Source: Ceratothoa steindachneri (lineage: Eukaryota > Arthropoda > Malacostraca > Isopoda > Cymothoidae). Taken from it: a DNA stretch of 64,000 nt. The translations under genes and the position numbers were made by a program. Location of the stretch: contig OZ018333.1 in assembly GCA_963969495.1 (NCBI GenBank), positions 92,346,207 to 92,410,206 of the forward strand, given 5' to 3'. Within the stretch, counting starts at the first letter, position 1; every line of letters begins with the position of its first letter. Shown piece after piece: positions 1 through 11,010 of this stretch. The notes below the pieces were generated by a model. The model was not told the DNA's origin, ran no database searches, and saw nothing but the letters and a program-made list of their open reading frames with translations.

Positions 1-3000
1 AGGGTTTTTATCAGAAAGAATTCTACGACAGAGACATAAATCCTAGAATATTTGTGGCAACAATTTTTCACTAAGAAATATATTTTTGGCAAATATTTCC
101 TTTCCTAACATCATAAAATATTTCCCATTTAATAATCTTGCTCCCAGCCACAGTATTTAAGCCTTCCCTTTCGTCGTCTCTTTTAGGAAAAGATTTTCTA
201 TCGTGCACAATTTACCCCGCAGCAGATTCTGTCCTTGTGAACAATCTATTTCCCTCGTCACTTTCCTTGAACACTTTCCTTTGAACGTGTTGCACACGAT
301 GTTCCGTCTCCCCCACCTTCCAAGAAAAGAAGGGCGTTAACTAACGCGATTAAAGACAGGAATATTTGCAACAACGTCTATATTTTAGGGAAAACTATAT
401 TTCCCTCCTGCTATTAATTTGTTATTGTCTTTAGTTTCAATTCTGATTCAGAGCTGGTCATTTAAAATAAAAAGCAGCTCTCTGACTCCTTGATAGCCTT
501 AGCGCTCTAGTACGCTTAGGTATTATTAATAATGCCATTACTGGTATATATTATACATGTACATTTAATGCCATATAAACGTAACACTATCTAAAACAAT
601 GTTGCCAAGTGCCATGCCATAAGGATAGATAGACAAACACATTTCTTAAATTTCGTAAAAGCAATGATATTGGTTTAAGGCGCGCAAACAAATTAAATTT
701 ATAGAGCAACAAGAGGAGCAGCTTCGCCACTCCTCCTTACAGAAGGAGCTTGCGCTTCGCTGGCAGACTATCGGTCTGTGTCCTATGGCCTATCATGATT
801 CTTTTATTTTTCAAAAATCACCAAAATTCGATACTTGTATATATTTCTGAACTTCTTCATTTTATTTTTTATATTACAAAGGAATTATTAGAAATAACTT
901 TGATAAAAAATTTAAATATACTTTGGTGACAACCGAACTAAAAGAAAAAATCTTATTTAAAACTTCAAAAAATCTCTATCTTAAAATATAGGGTTTAGAC
1001 AAGGTATACATACATTACTTATAATAATTAAATACAGGAACTTCCATATTTTTCGATTGTAACTTACCAAAAATTTGCGTCCTTGTCATTATCCAGGAGG
1101 CATTTAACATGAATCTATTTTCGTGGCAATAATTTTGAGTCCCGTGGACTCTTGAAGTGATCCTGTAAGACGTTCTTAATTTGACCTAAACAAGAGTTTC
1201 GAGATGCATTAAATTCCGTGGGCGATCCCTATCTTTTATATGTAAAAGAGAGAATGAGAGAGCGATAGATGGAGATGTGAGAAAGGGAAATAGAGTTAAA
1301 TTAAATAGGGAAACGTCAAAGGTCTTACAGCCGCCCTCAGGAAGTTCAATAGATTGTAAACCTATTTATATACAGATGAGTTGTCCCGATAATTTTAGCG
1401 CAATGGTCAAAAGCGCAAGAGTACGTAAAATGTTGTCTATCTTATTTTAATCATATCGGAGCCTGTTCTTTGGAAATCACGTTCGAAGAGTCGATTCGAT
1501 GCGTCTTAGGACAATCTTTTAGCCTTTAATTTCTATCCATTTTGAACCAGTGTTTTTTTTAATTGTGAATCGAATCCTTCAATTCCGTTCGTCGATTCCG
1601 TTTAGAATTCTGGATGAAGAGGTTAGTTAACGTGTTGAGGTCTACCAGCCTGGTTTTGTGGTTTCTGTGTCTGAATGATGTGATTTATTTCGTTGCCTAA
1701 ACCTCCACCTTCTTCAGCCTCCACTCTTCTTCTATAGGGAAAGGTGTCCATTCATGTGCACTGTATTCCAGCTTTGGCCGTACTCGTTAGTTATATAAAA
1801 AACGTAGAGAGAAAAAAAGAGGGGGGGATTAAGATAATCAGTAAGAGAGATAGAGAAGAAAGAGTGATGGGGCATATATAGATAGAGAGAAGGAGTGTGA
1901 GAGAGGAACGAAAAGCGCGCAGAAATTTTTTTTTATTATTATTATGCTTTCGGTTGAGGTGAAATGTAAGGCAGCGCATCAAACACCTCAGCGCATGATA
2001 TCAAATCACATGGAAACGATGAATGAAGCGGCTGTCAAAGTTACCCATTCCACTTACAAAGAAAGGTTGTATTGAATAAATAGGTAACATTCTTCTCGAT
2101 TACCACCAATAAGTCCTCGGATCTTTGATAACGAAGGAGAGAACGCGAAGAAAAAGGATGACGTCCTTCTTATATTTGACGTTGGTTCTTCTATTTTCCT
2201 CCGAGTGATCCCAAAATAACGTTCCTCACCCCTGTACGTTTGAGGCATTTTTGTGCAGTGCCCAAGTTCTTATTCTTCTTTGGGATACTACTTGTTCTTG
2301 TATGGCACTGCCATGGGTGACGTAGCCGTTTATGGCACTCTAGGCTGCGACAGTGCCACTCTTTCCTTTCTTAATTCTAATCACCTCCCCTGCCTAACAT
2401 TCCTCTTTCTCCCTATGTTTGGGGAGAAGAACCTCCCTTCATCTCAAATCTTAGTTCCAAACCCGGATCATGTGACCTTTAAAGTAACTCCAACAGCGAG
2501 AAGGGGCGGGGACTGGGAGAAGGTGGAGAAGAGGGGCATTGTGTTCAGTGGTGTTGGGTCATGTACCGGTGGAATAATTGCAAGAAGGTAAGAAACCAGA
2601 GAGCAGGAAGAGGTGTTCGTAAGTGTGAGCAGATGTGTGTCAAAACCAGAAATTATTGCAGAAGTAAATTTGAAAGTTACGCCAAGGCCTTTGTGCTACT
2701 TATAAATAAGGGCGAGATTAAGGACAGATAAAGAGAGTAATTTGAGCATCCAAATATAATGAAGGCAAATGAGTCAATTAGTGTGAATATGACTGGATTA
2801 AACCTCATTACCCATAATAGGAGGAGGTTACTCGGGTGGCAACCCATTAACAAAGGTGGAGAGGTTTGTGAGAAAGTTTAATAAAGTGAAGGGAGTTGGA
2901 ATAAAGAGAAAGTCGTACAGGAGATGGTGATTCTGCATTGTAAGAGATGGAAGCGACCTTGAGAACACCGGTGATTGCCTCTCTTTTTCATAGTCAATGA

Positions 3001-3360
3001 TGAAGGTGTGAATGTAACCATTCAGACCTGTGTGTGAAAGGAAATTGTTTTAGTATAAAGTTAAGTCTGTTTGAGAGTAGAAGTAGCAAAGGGATGATAG
3101 TCTGAAACCGAGCTTTTTAACAGTATGAGAGGGCTAAAGGAATTTATGGCGGGATGGAGCGAAACTGTATGATGTTATGGTGGTTTTTAGTAAACATTGA
3201 AAGTCACTATCTCAAAAGTAGGGTAAGTGTAGGGATAATTCAAGAATCAAAAGATTGGTTCGATATAGATTATGAACCACGTTGATAATTGTAATAAAAG
3301 GTGTAGATGCGAAAAGTGGTAGGCAAAATGCGATGTGCTGAGAGTAGATAATCTTTGTTC
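1..3360 (+). repeat. Left copy of old segmental duplication (block 1a)
   Basis: This stretch aligns by eye, in the same orientation, with about 44,610-47,060. Shared landmarks include the phrase tcgtgcacaattt near 210 and 44,765, the TTATTCCAGG-free AT-rich core near 1,000-1,450, and gtgtgaatat near 2,785 and 46,450. About 1,740-2,760 has no partner in the second copy, so it was gained here or lost there. Similarity is clearly lower than for the 27/51 kb duplication, so this event looks older. No reading frame is conserved between the copies, so I treat it as non-coding repeat. Confidence 0.75.
2253..2591 (+). other. Unrecognised 112-codon ORF, probably not a gene
   Basis: An ATG-initiated frame of 112 codons lies in the 1 kb that is absent from the partner copy of block 1. 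The product has a hydrophobic start and a basic, glycine-rich end, but no domain I recognise. There is no sign of splice sites, no second copy to test conservation, and similar lengths are expected by chance in this window. I list it only because it is the longest frame in the first 14 kb outside low-complexity sequence. Confidence 0.1.
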
Positions 3361-4262
3361 TGTTAACTTAACCTCCAATTGAAACATTAGGTTGAACTTA
3401 TGCCCACAAGTATGCCACTTTGAATTTTAGATAAATACCTACAACACGTTACAAATACCCAATTATTGGTTAATAAATCTGTCATACAATTCAACAACGG
3501 AATTCTGGCCCAATTTCACGAGAGGTAACCACGACAAATGTGAACAAAATCCTGTTTTTCTCTCAAAAATAAAAGGCTGTTTTCGTCTCTGAAGCGATTG
3601 TTTATATTTCGGCCGCCAAAAAGCTCGAATGCCGCACCCAGAAAGACGGCTTTGAGATCCGAGCTTTTCCCTCAATGCGAAGAGTAGAAAGAGCTGTTGT
3701 GCTCAGTCAACCCTTAATTGTTGACTTCTTGGCGAAGTAACAGGTCATTATCGTCATGTGCGTTGCAAAGTTATTCATTTCCACCAGATAAAGGCCTGGT
3801 ATTTTCATTCAGTACCAGCCATGATTATATCTTGTACTCAACAATTTTGGCTTCCACTTAAGTGATCTGAGTTATAGGTTCATGCGCATTGGAGCAACCA
3901 TACTACCTCTCCATCACTATTCCTAAGGAAATGACCGCAGATAAGTAATGATGTTTAGCCTTAAGAGTCAACATTGGGGACTAAATGAGATCACCTGACC
4001 CTCTGAATCCTGAGTCAGTCTGGGACCTTCCTCCAGTAACATCATCATCAGAACCCATCTCGACTTTTTTAACGATGCTTAAATCTATATCCAACGCCTC
4101 TTGTTCTGGACTAAATTGGACCCCATTACCTGAGGTGAATACCAACCCTTTTCCTGATATAAATACCCGTTTTTAAAATCAGGTATCTATGAAACTCACA
4201 TCCTCAAACCGATTGAGTTTCCACTATGGTAGGAAACCAAAAGAAAATGCCATGGTGTCAGG
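3361..4262. other. No gene seen
   Basis: AT-rich unique-looking sequence between block 1 and the dispersed repeat at 4,263. Frames are short (at most 70 codons) and carry no recognisable domain. Confidence 0.5.
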
Positions 4263-5030
4263 TTATAAGGGGTTATATAATGGAAACATTCCAAATTTAT
4301 TCGGCTTTGAAGTTCTCCTTTTGGGAGGTGAATTGTTACCACCCACACTCTTATGACATTTAAAAGATTCTGCGCTCGATAGAGAGAAGAGGTCCAAAAT
4401 AGGAGTGGCAGGAATCCTCCTTTTCCTTAAAAAAGTATATGAAAGAAGATGTGAATAACGCTCCTCTAATGGGTCTAGGCCAGGATTCAAACAGAAAGGA
4501 ATTCGTTCCTCGCTACGATAACCAGAGATTCACGGACGTTAGCAAGCCGGGAATATCAGGACAGCCTGAGATTTGCACCAACCAATTATCCAGGATCGTG
4601 GAACCAGGAATCGAACCGAAAAACCCCTCTTCGAATGTTCACCTCAAATGAGTCAGGAAGAGGTGGCGTGAATGAGAGACTTCAGGAACACAGCTTGACC
4701 CATTACTTCGCAAGGGGTTGCGAGCGAAAAGAGCATAGTATTGTACCAGCGGCATTGATGTTCTTTTGAGGAGACGAAAGCAACAAATGACCGGTGGCGT
4801 TCCATAAGCACGTGTCTTAGAACCATTCATGACGTCACAAAATATAACATTGGTCGGGATGAGAGTAACCAATGGGTGTCACCGGTTGCTTCAAGGGGGT
4901 TCGTTTCCTTTTTGGGTGGGTATTCGATTCAGTCTCATAGCTAATGGACAGAAAACATTTATCATTTTCCACATTGGATTAGATTATAGGAAAACGCAAC
5001 ACATTATCAAGGAATTCCATTGTTCAACAA
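4263..5030 (+). repeat. Dispersed repeat family R6, copy A
   Basis: This segment recurs inverted at 23,520-25,330 and partly at 48,240-49,250. Matching landmarks are ggaatcgaaccg near 4,608 (inverse near 23,978), the stretch ending in gaacacagcttgaccc near 4,700 (inverse near 23,915), and the aggagtggcaggaatcc stretch near 4,400 (inverse near 25,160). Copy A lacks about 960 bp that copy B has between its two halves (24,120-25,080), so it is either internally deleted or the ancestral short form. No transposase or RT frame is visible. It is probably a nonautonomous interspersed element. Confidence 0.7.
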
Positions 5031-5560
5031 TGGCGACAGGACATTGTGACCAGAGGACAATTTCCATCGATTGCAATTTATCCCTAAAAACAATTTCCTT
5101 CTGAACTCTCTTACGACGACTGTGCCAAAAGGACAATTTATAGCGACATGCAATATACTCGAAGGAAAATGTGTGTGAGGACTAATTTTCCTAACATAAT
5201 TCCTGAATAGACATTTTGGCTACAAGGACACTTTTTCCCCAAGGAAATTTAAGTCAGAAGACAAATTTCCCCTGTATTTTTTCTAGACATTCGACCGTAA
5301 GAAAAACTTACATGTAAGGACAATTTTCCTAGGAGGTCAATTGCAATGAAGGGAAAATTCTTTGAGATGATGATTTTCCCCTAAAGCCTATAATTTCCTT
5401 ATGCCTGTAAGACATTTTTCAATTGAGGACAATTTAGGTCAGAAGGACACTTTCCCATCTCAATAGAAAAATCTTGCCTAGATATTTGGCAACACTAAAT
5501 TTTCCTTGGAGGACAGATGCACTAGTAGGACACATTCCTCCTAATGCAGTATTTCCATGA
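5031..5560 (+). repeat. Decayed minisatellite built on AGGACAATTTTCC
   Basis: A core of the form aaGGACAattTtCCt recurs roughly every 15-35 bp, with at least a dozen degenerate occurrences (for example near 5,055, 5,131, 5,178, 5,227, 5,258, 5,317, 5,425, 5,440 and 5,527). Spacing is irregular and units have drifted. The same core appears in the opposite orientation at about 50,150-50,460 and at the edge of the R6 repeat near 23,540. No coding frame runs through it. Confidence 0.55.
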
Positions 5561-6639
5561 GGCATAAAAGCAAGAGATCCATTGATGGGTGGAGTTTGTT
5601 TAGATGTAAAGCAGAAGGTTTTGGCGAATGTTATCCTTCCACTTGAGTGCCAGCAACGTACGTACTACTTCATCACATACATACAAAAATGCTGATAAAT
5701 GTGAGGTTGTGTAATATTCACACATATATGGTCTCAGAGAGTACAGTTGGAATTTTTAAGAAAATAATGACAGCGTTTAGGTGAAGAAGCAGTGAGAAAA
5801 TCATTCCACATTCATCATTTTGTCCTAACGTAATACGCGATAGACAGGAACTAATCTATCAAACTTGCCCTGAAATGCCACAACTGTTGTGAGGAGGATG
5901 GAGAAGAAAGTTCTGTGAAGACTTTCGGTTTTGTGACTCTAAAGAGAATTTTCCTCTTTTGTCCTCACAAAAATCAAGCGAACTTAGCAAATTCATTTCA
6001 TTTGTCTCTTTTTGTCAAGTTTAAAGTCTGTCCCCAAGATTTGAACTTAACTGAATACCATTCTCGCTTTTCCGAATGGTAGTTGAGTTTATTTTATTCA
6101 TATGTTGTCTTCGGGTAAAAGCCATCAAGAAATTACTACAAAAATTAAAGAATCTCAATCACATTTATCTCTACTGACTGATTTGTTCTCTCAGGAAGAA
6201 GTTGTATAAAGCTGAGGCTTTTGTTTCATTCGGGAGTTTTATCAAAGAAGACAAAAGCTTTTTTATCCGAGTTTTCAAAATTATAAAGTTGTCTCTTCAA
6301 ATGAAGATGCAAGCAACTTTTATTCTATGATGCCATCTTTAAAATCTTCTGAAAATTCATCAAAACCCCGTCCTCTTGAAAGACATTTCACTACAGTACA
6401 ATTTTCAGGACTCTTACATCGATAAACCTTGTTGATAACAAGAACCTCTATTAGACATTCATGGGTGATGGTTGTTTAGCAGAGAAAATGCACCACTTAG
6501 CAAATGAAAACAGCACAAAAATGGCGTAGGGTTTCTTATCACGGTCGGTGTCACCCAAATATCTGAAAAACTCATATCATCTTTCAGCCACCCCAAACAA
6601 TACGAATGATTTTGAATATTCAGTGTAAAACTTCCTTAA
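5561..6639. other. No gene seen
   Basis: AT-rich DNA without a recognisable frame or repeat, apart from scattered remnants of the minisatellite core at its left edge. Confidence 0.5.
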
Positions 6640-7330
6640 TCATGACTCATCTCATGGAAGTAATAGAATAAAAGAAAGTGCAGGACTTTTGTTGCTATGG
6701 TAACTTTGAGACTATTTAGAAAACTTAATATTTTTCTTTGAATATTTCATCTTTTCTTTCCAAATTATTTAGTAAACTCTGACGTGAATATCAAATATAA
6801 TTTATTGTCAAAATTTAGTGCAATCATGACACATTCGAAACACTGCACGATCTACCATCTCAAAATGGATTCATCACCTTCAGGAGGCGCAAGAAATACC
6901 TGCTTTCTCTAGAGAAAAGAAGCCTTAAGTGCCAAGACATGTCTGAGATGGTCTATTCAATTTTATTCCAGATAACCGTAATTAAAAGAATCTCACCTTC
7001 TAGATAATAATTATTAAATATTGGAAAATAGTATTTTTGTTTGAATAAACAGGGTGTCTTTCAATATAATTAGGTTTTGAAGCGGATAAAAAGGACCAGG
7101 ACACACGCTACTTACCTTCTCGAAAAACAACCTGGTCTTGGATTTAACAAAGAGACCATGGGACATTCATACCCTTCATTTCGCTTCGGAAAATCTAATT
7201 ATACAATCCCTTCTTCTGGGGTTGATTCGCCCTCTTGAATTCATGTCACGATTCCCCAAGGATTCTTCGTTTCTCCAACCCCCTTTTGCGTCTAGTTCGA
7301 AATCTCTTCGTTCAATAAAGTGCCATTAAA
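6640..7330 (+). repeat. Block 1 duplication, right part (copy a)
   Basis: Aligns in the same orientation with about 49,270-51,000. Shared phrases include tgctatggtaactttgagac near 6,690 and 49,293, cctggtct near 7,130 and 50,810, and ataaagtgccat near 7,314 and 50,991. The partner carries about 1 kb of extra sequence in the middle (roughly 49,690-50,760). A 63-codon frame at 7,138-7,329 exists here, but its counterpart is shifted, which argues against coding. The homology stops at about 7,330, exactly where the second copy switches to sequence resembling 27,226. Confidence 0.7.
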
Positions 7331-7699
7331 GCCGTCGATTCTTTCTTTCGGTGCCATGTGGCTCCGCCTTGGCACTTTCTATCCCGCCCCGTCACAGTGC
7401 CAGCTGGTAGAGGACTAAAGGCTGCACGCCGGCGTCATTTCGAGAACTCGAATGCGTGTGCTTATGTGTGCGCATGAGTAGATTTATTTAAGCTAAAAAT
7501 ATGAAAAAGAGAAGTAAGAAGTGAAGAAGAATTACACAACAAAGTCTTTAGTGTCCCTTCGTGGCTATTCAATAGGTAGGTAATGGAAGAGTGATGTGTC
7601 TGTATCAGCAAACACACCTGTGCTTTGCAAGTGCAAGCAAACGACAGAGAAGGATTAAAAACGAACGCAGTTGGAATTCACACAAAACCAGTACCAGAT
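7331..7699. other. No gene seen
   Basis: Short GC-richer patch (7,350-7,450, with repeated tgccag/ggcac words) followed by AT-rich sequence. No frame or repeat partner recognised. Confidence 0.4.
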
Positions 7700-8010
7700 C
7701 AGATTAGTGCGTCATGGTTCACTAGTAGTTATACTTCTGAACAGCAAGGGAGATATGTAGCCTCTATGAGAAGAATCCAGCATTCGCCGCACTTATGTTT
7801 AGAACTGTAGTGTGGAAGTTTAAAATGCCCCTCAAATCCAGTCTGAGGCTTCATGCTGGAGGAACAATAAAGAACTATGAATAAACAATGAGAATAAAAT
7901 AAGGATTTTCCCTTATAAACAGGGATTTAATATATTTTATCATGGAACATAATTTAATACTTCAAAATGTAATTTTATATATTATGTTTTTTGATTTTTT
8001 GTACTTTGTA
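7700..8010 (+). repeat. Direct repeat, partner at 10,690-11,010
   Basis: Shared landmarks in order are tggttcactagta, gatatgtag/aatatgtag, cctcaaatccagtct, gctgga and gagaa(c)tatgaa(c)aatgag. Divergence is substantial. The two copies flank the first GPCR relic and the TA microsatellite, so they may reflect a local duplication or two insertions of one repeat. Confidence 0.6.
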
Positions 8011-8307
8011 ACGTAGCGACCGTGGATTTATTTTCAATACTCGGTGATCAATCACTGATTTTACGAAGATTTGCCCCAATTGCAAATGTACTTAATAAAG
8101 TCTATTGATGGAATAATATTTGGGAATATTAGATAGAGAATACACCCAGAGAGGATTAGGTAGATATTATCTCTCTAGAATCCAGTTCCCGCGGGAAGAA
8201 GAAGTTGGGATGAATTGTGGGGCAACGTTAATACTTTCATTCATTTGACGTGTATTATTTGAAAGTGTTATGCAATGCATGAAGCGTTGCAATATAATAG
8301 CAAACAA

Positions 8308-8726
8308 CGTTGGGGAAAAGGTTTGTAAGAAACTAATGGAAGAGAAGTTTCAAAATGGCGAATAATAATTAAGAGTGAAAAGCAGAAGAAAGAAAGAAGA
8401 GGAAAAGAAATTAATAAAGAAAATGAAAAAGTAGAAAAGAAAGCAATGGAAGAGCCAAAAGAATACAAAAACAGTAAAAGTAACAGAAAATAAGATACAC
8501 AATTATACATTTCAAACGTTGGGGAAAAAGTTTGTAAGAAACTAATGGAAGAGAAGTTTGCAAATTGCGAATAATAATTAAGAGTGAAAAACAGAAGAAA
8601 GAAAGAAGAGGAAAAGAAATTAATAAGAAAATGAAAAAGTAGAAAAAGAAAGCAGGATGAAGAGCCAAAAGAATACAAAAACAGTAAAAGTAACAGAAAA
8701 TAAGATACACAATTATACATTTCAAA
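8308..8726 (+). repeat. Two-copy tandem repeat, 209-bp unit
   Basis: The unit starting cgttggggaaaa at 8,308 repeats at 8,517, and the second copy ends near 8,726. Copies differ at only a few positions (for example caaaatggcg against caaattgcg). The sequence is purine-rich on the plus strand, which produces long hydrophobic minus-strand frames of 108 and 150 codons; these are composition artefacts. The near identity indicates a recent tandem duplication. Confidence 0.9.
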
Positions 8727-9106
8727 CCTTTGTACAAAAATGGTGGCTAATTATGTTGGAAATCATGTTGATTTGACACGAATCCATTCTTTTTCCTGTG
8801 AAGTTAAATGTGATTTAAAACCATCTTGGTCAAAACTCCTGATGATGATTGAATTGAAATGGATTCGACCATGCCCCCTCCACCCCCTCCCCCTATCTCT
8901 GGTCTGTCCTGTTCCAAATGGAAAAAGCGTTTCTCTTCATGTCTGCCTTCGCGCCTTTTTTTGTCAGCCCAGAACCCATTTGGTAACGGGGCGTTGGGGT
9001 CTCTGGATCCAATATTATATAATGGTTTAAACAATTATTTTACCACTAATGTCGAAATAATGTATAATAACAGATGCTAGAGAAGTTGTATTAACCCTCT
9101 TCGTAC

Positions 9107-9178
<72 letters not shown>
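9107..9178. repeat. TA dinucleotide microsatellite
   Basis: About 36 TA units with one interruption (ac near 9,124). Confidence 0.97.
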
Positions 9179-9180
<2 letters not shown>

Positions 9181-9852
9181 ACCAGTTAATTTTTTCGCTT
9201 CGATGGAAATTAATCCCCCAAAGTTACTTGGAGTTTTTATTTCCAAAATTATATGAAAAAGTTGGAAATAAACATTTGAAGATTTAAAACCAAATTGCTT
9301 TGGTATTTTATTGTTTCGGTAGAAAAACTGGAATTTTAGGAGGAATTTGTGTAGCAGAAGACCTAGTAAAGAGTTGATAAGATCATTTATCTTTATTCTT
9401 GAAGGAATAAATTCATTTAAAGCAAATGATGACTAGGTGACACCCATGATTTGCATAATAACATAAGTACTTGTTTTGGATAGAGAAAGAGGCGTTTCGT
9501 AGGAATCAAGTCCCCGACCATTGTTCAGCTAAGGATGAGTAACCAAGTTGCCAAACACAAGAAAGTTAAAAATCGAGACCAAATCAAAGAACTATACCAA
9601 CCAAACACTCAAAGCACTCCAATAGCTATAGATACCTATGATTTTCTTGTGCCCTTGAATCATTTTTACAACCACTAAGGAAACCAGGTTCTAACCTTGA
9701 AAACAGTGAAACGAATGAGTCATTTCACCCTTCTCCGATGTTTGAAAGACCGAGGAAACAAAAAACTAACCTTGAGGAATCCCTCTCTAAATCAATGCCA
9801 TTTTAAGAATCTCATGAAATGCAGCCCTCAGAGAAGTCACCGGCGGACTTAC

Positions 9853-9967
9853 TGAGGGCCAGAACTGGTATCTTAGCGTCACGCAGACAGGGATGAGGGT
9901 CTCCTGACGAACGTAGAGCGAGCCATCTAGTACTTTGTCGAAACAATGACGCTTCTGAAGAATCTTC
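9853..9967 (-). pseudogene. GPCR relic 1, exon c (second extracellular loop)
   Basis: On the minus strand, a tctccccag acceptor precedes 9,967 and a gtaagt donor follows 9,853, giving a 115-bp exon of one base plus 38 codons. The frame is open and contains VLDGS, LIPVCVT and FWPS. This matches the second extracellular loop of ETHR-type peptide GPCRs, where a DGS, a conserved Cys and an FWPA-like motif occur in this order. The equivalent exon at 34,000-34,113 has lost its acceptor and gained a frameshift and a stop. This exon is therefore the better-preserved copy, although its upstream exons are largely deleted. Confidence 0.6.
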
Positions 9968-10245
9968 CTGGGGAGAAAGAGTTTATTTAGTCGTTTATAT
10001 CTAATTAATAACCAATATTTTGAATAGTTTCACGGATTTATTGATGTTAAAAGTATTTTAAAAGTTACTATTGAGACTCTCTGATTAGTTCACTCGATTA
10101 GCATTTTGTAGTAAAGATATATCATCTGATTGTTGTTTATTGTGCAAGAATTCTCTACACCTAATATTACTGGGGGTAGATCCTGTTATAAAAGTCCTTT
10201 GGACACACTCACAAGTTGATGCCACACAACAATTGCTACAATAAC

Positions 10246-10436
10246 CTTATGGCAAAGGTGCCCTCCGACTTGGACACGGCGGCTGCGACCGGCCACACGA
10301 GCGCGCAGATGACAGTGGCCCGGGTTCGATTAGGAGAGCTCATGTTGGTTCCTAGGCGCCGAAGGGCCTGCTCAGACCAGGTAATCCTCAAGGCGGTCTC
10401 TTCTTTTATATAATAGTGAGGTATGCAGAAAGACAC
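10246..10436 (-). pseudogene. GPCR relic 1, N-terminus fused to TM4 (TM1-TM3 deleted)
   Basis: The minus-strand frame starts with a leader related to that of relic 2 (ITWSEQALRRLGTNMSSP here, IIWSELSFRRLETNMSSP there). It then jumps directly to NRTRATVICALVWPVAAA, the ICL2-TM4 part of the receptor. Compared with 34,393-35,140, about 560 bp are missing: the rest of the extracellular domain, TM1, TM2, the 88-bp intron and TM3 with its ERH motif. The exon end at 10,246 is followed by gttatt, a usable donor whose phase fits exon c at 9,967. A protein without TM1-TM3 would not be a working GPCR, so I call it a pseudogene. Flanking sequence at 10,080-10,230 matches 34,230-34,380. Confidence 0.65.
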
Positions 10437-10689
10437 CGCATCTTGTGAAGATGATTTGACACCTTAAATCGTGTCATAATGTCCATAAAAACTGACTTGG
10501 ATTGAATGTTCAATTTTCTTCCCGATCAAAATGGATTTTGTATGACTGGAGTGAGGGGGTCAAGTTGTCCAAAATAAATCTCACATTTTAATCTTAACAT
10601 TTGACTTTCAACATTTATGCCACGGAATCTTCTGCACTACACCTCACCTTTGAGTTCAAGGAGGAGACATTAAGAAACTCCTTTGCGTG

Positions 10690-11010
10690 TTGGTTCACTA
10701 GTACTTATAATTCTAAACACGGAAGGGCAATATGTAGTGTCTATGAAGGCGAATTCTCCATTTGTTCCACATATGTTTAGATAAAGTACGACAGAAATGC
10801 TGTGGGCATGTCTAAAACGACCCTCAAATCCAGTCTAGAACTTAGTGCTGGAAGAGAAATAGAGAACTTTGAACAATGAGAAAGGAAAATAATAATTTTA
10901 AACGTGGGTTAATATATTTAACGTGGGTTAATATATTTAACGTGGATTATAATTTAATACTCTAAAAAAGTAGGTTTGAAATATATTGATTTTTTTGGTA
11001 TTTTTCTAAA
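10690..11010 (+). repeat. Direct repeat, partner at 7,700-8,010
   Basis: Second copy of the repeat described at 7,700. It also has a short internal triplication near 10,910-10,945 built on ttaacgtggrttaatata. Confidence 0.6.

Larger units (their letters stand above)
9420..10680 (+). repeat. Duplicated segment containing GPCR relic 1
   Basis: Aligns in the same orientation with about 33,800-35,430, covering exons a-c and intron sequence of the receptor relic. Shared intronic landmarks include catctgattgttgttta near 10,127 and 34,269, and gatgccacacaa near 10,218 and 34,367. Divergence is moderate, including the 560-bp deletion here. TM5 (exon d of relic 2, 33,072-33,221) has no counterpart in the 8.4-9.4 kb region. 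Confidence 0.7.

Noticed and set aside
8268..8737. 150- and 108-codon minus-strand frames resembling membrane proteins
   Set aside because: Produced by a purine-rich tandem repeat; the internal repeat of the frame equals the 209-bp DNA unit.
8859..9080. TM7-like phrase DPILYN on the plus strand near 9,005
   Set aside because: It is on the opposite strand from the GPCR relics, with no hydrophobic TM7 segment before it; chance.
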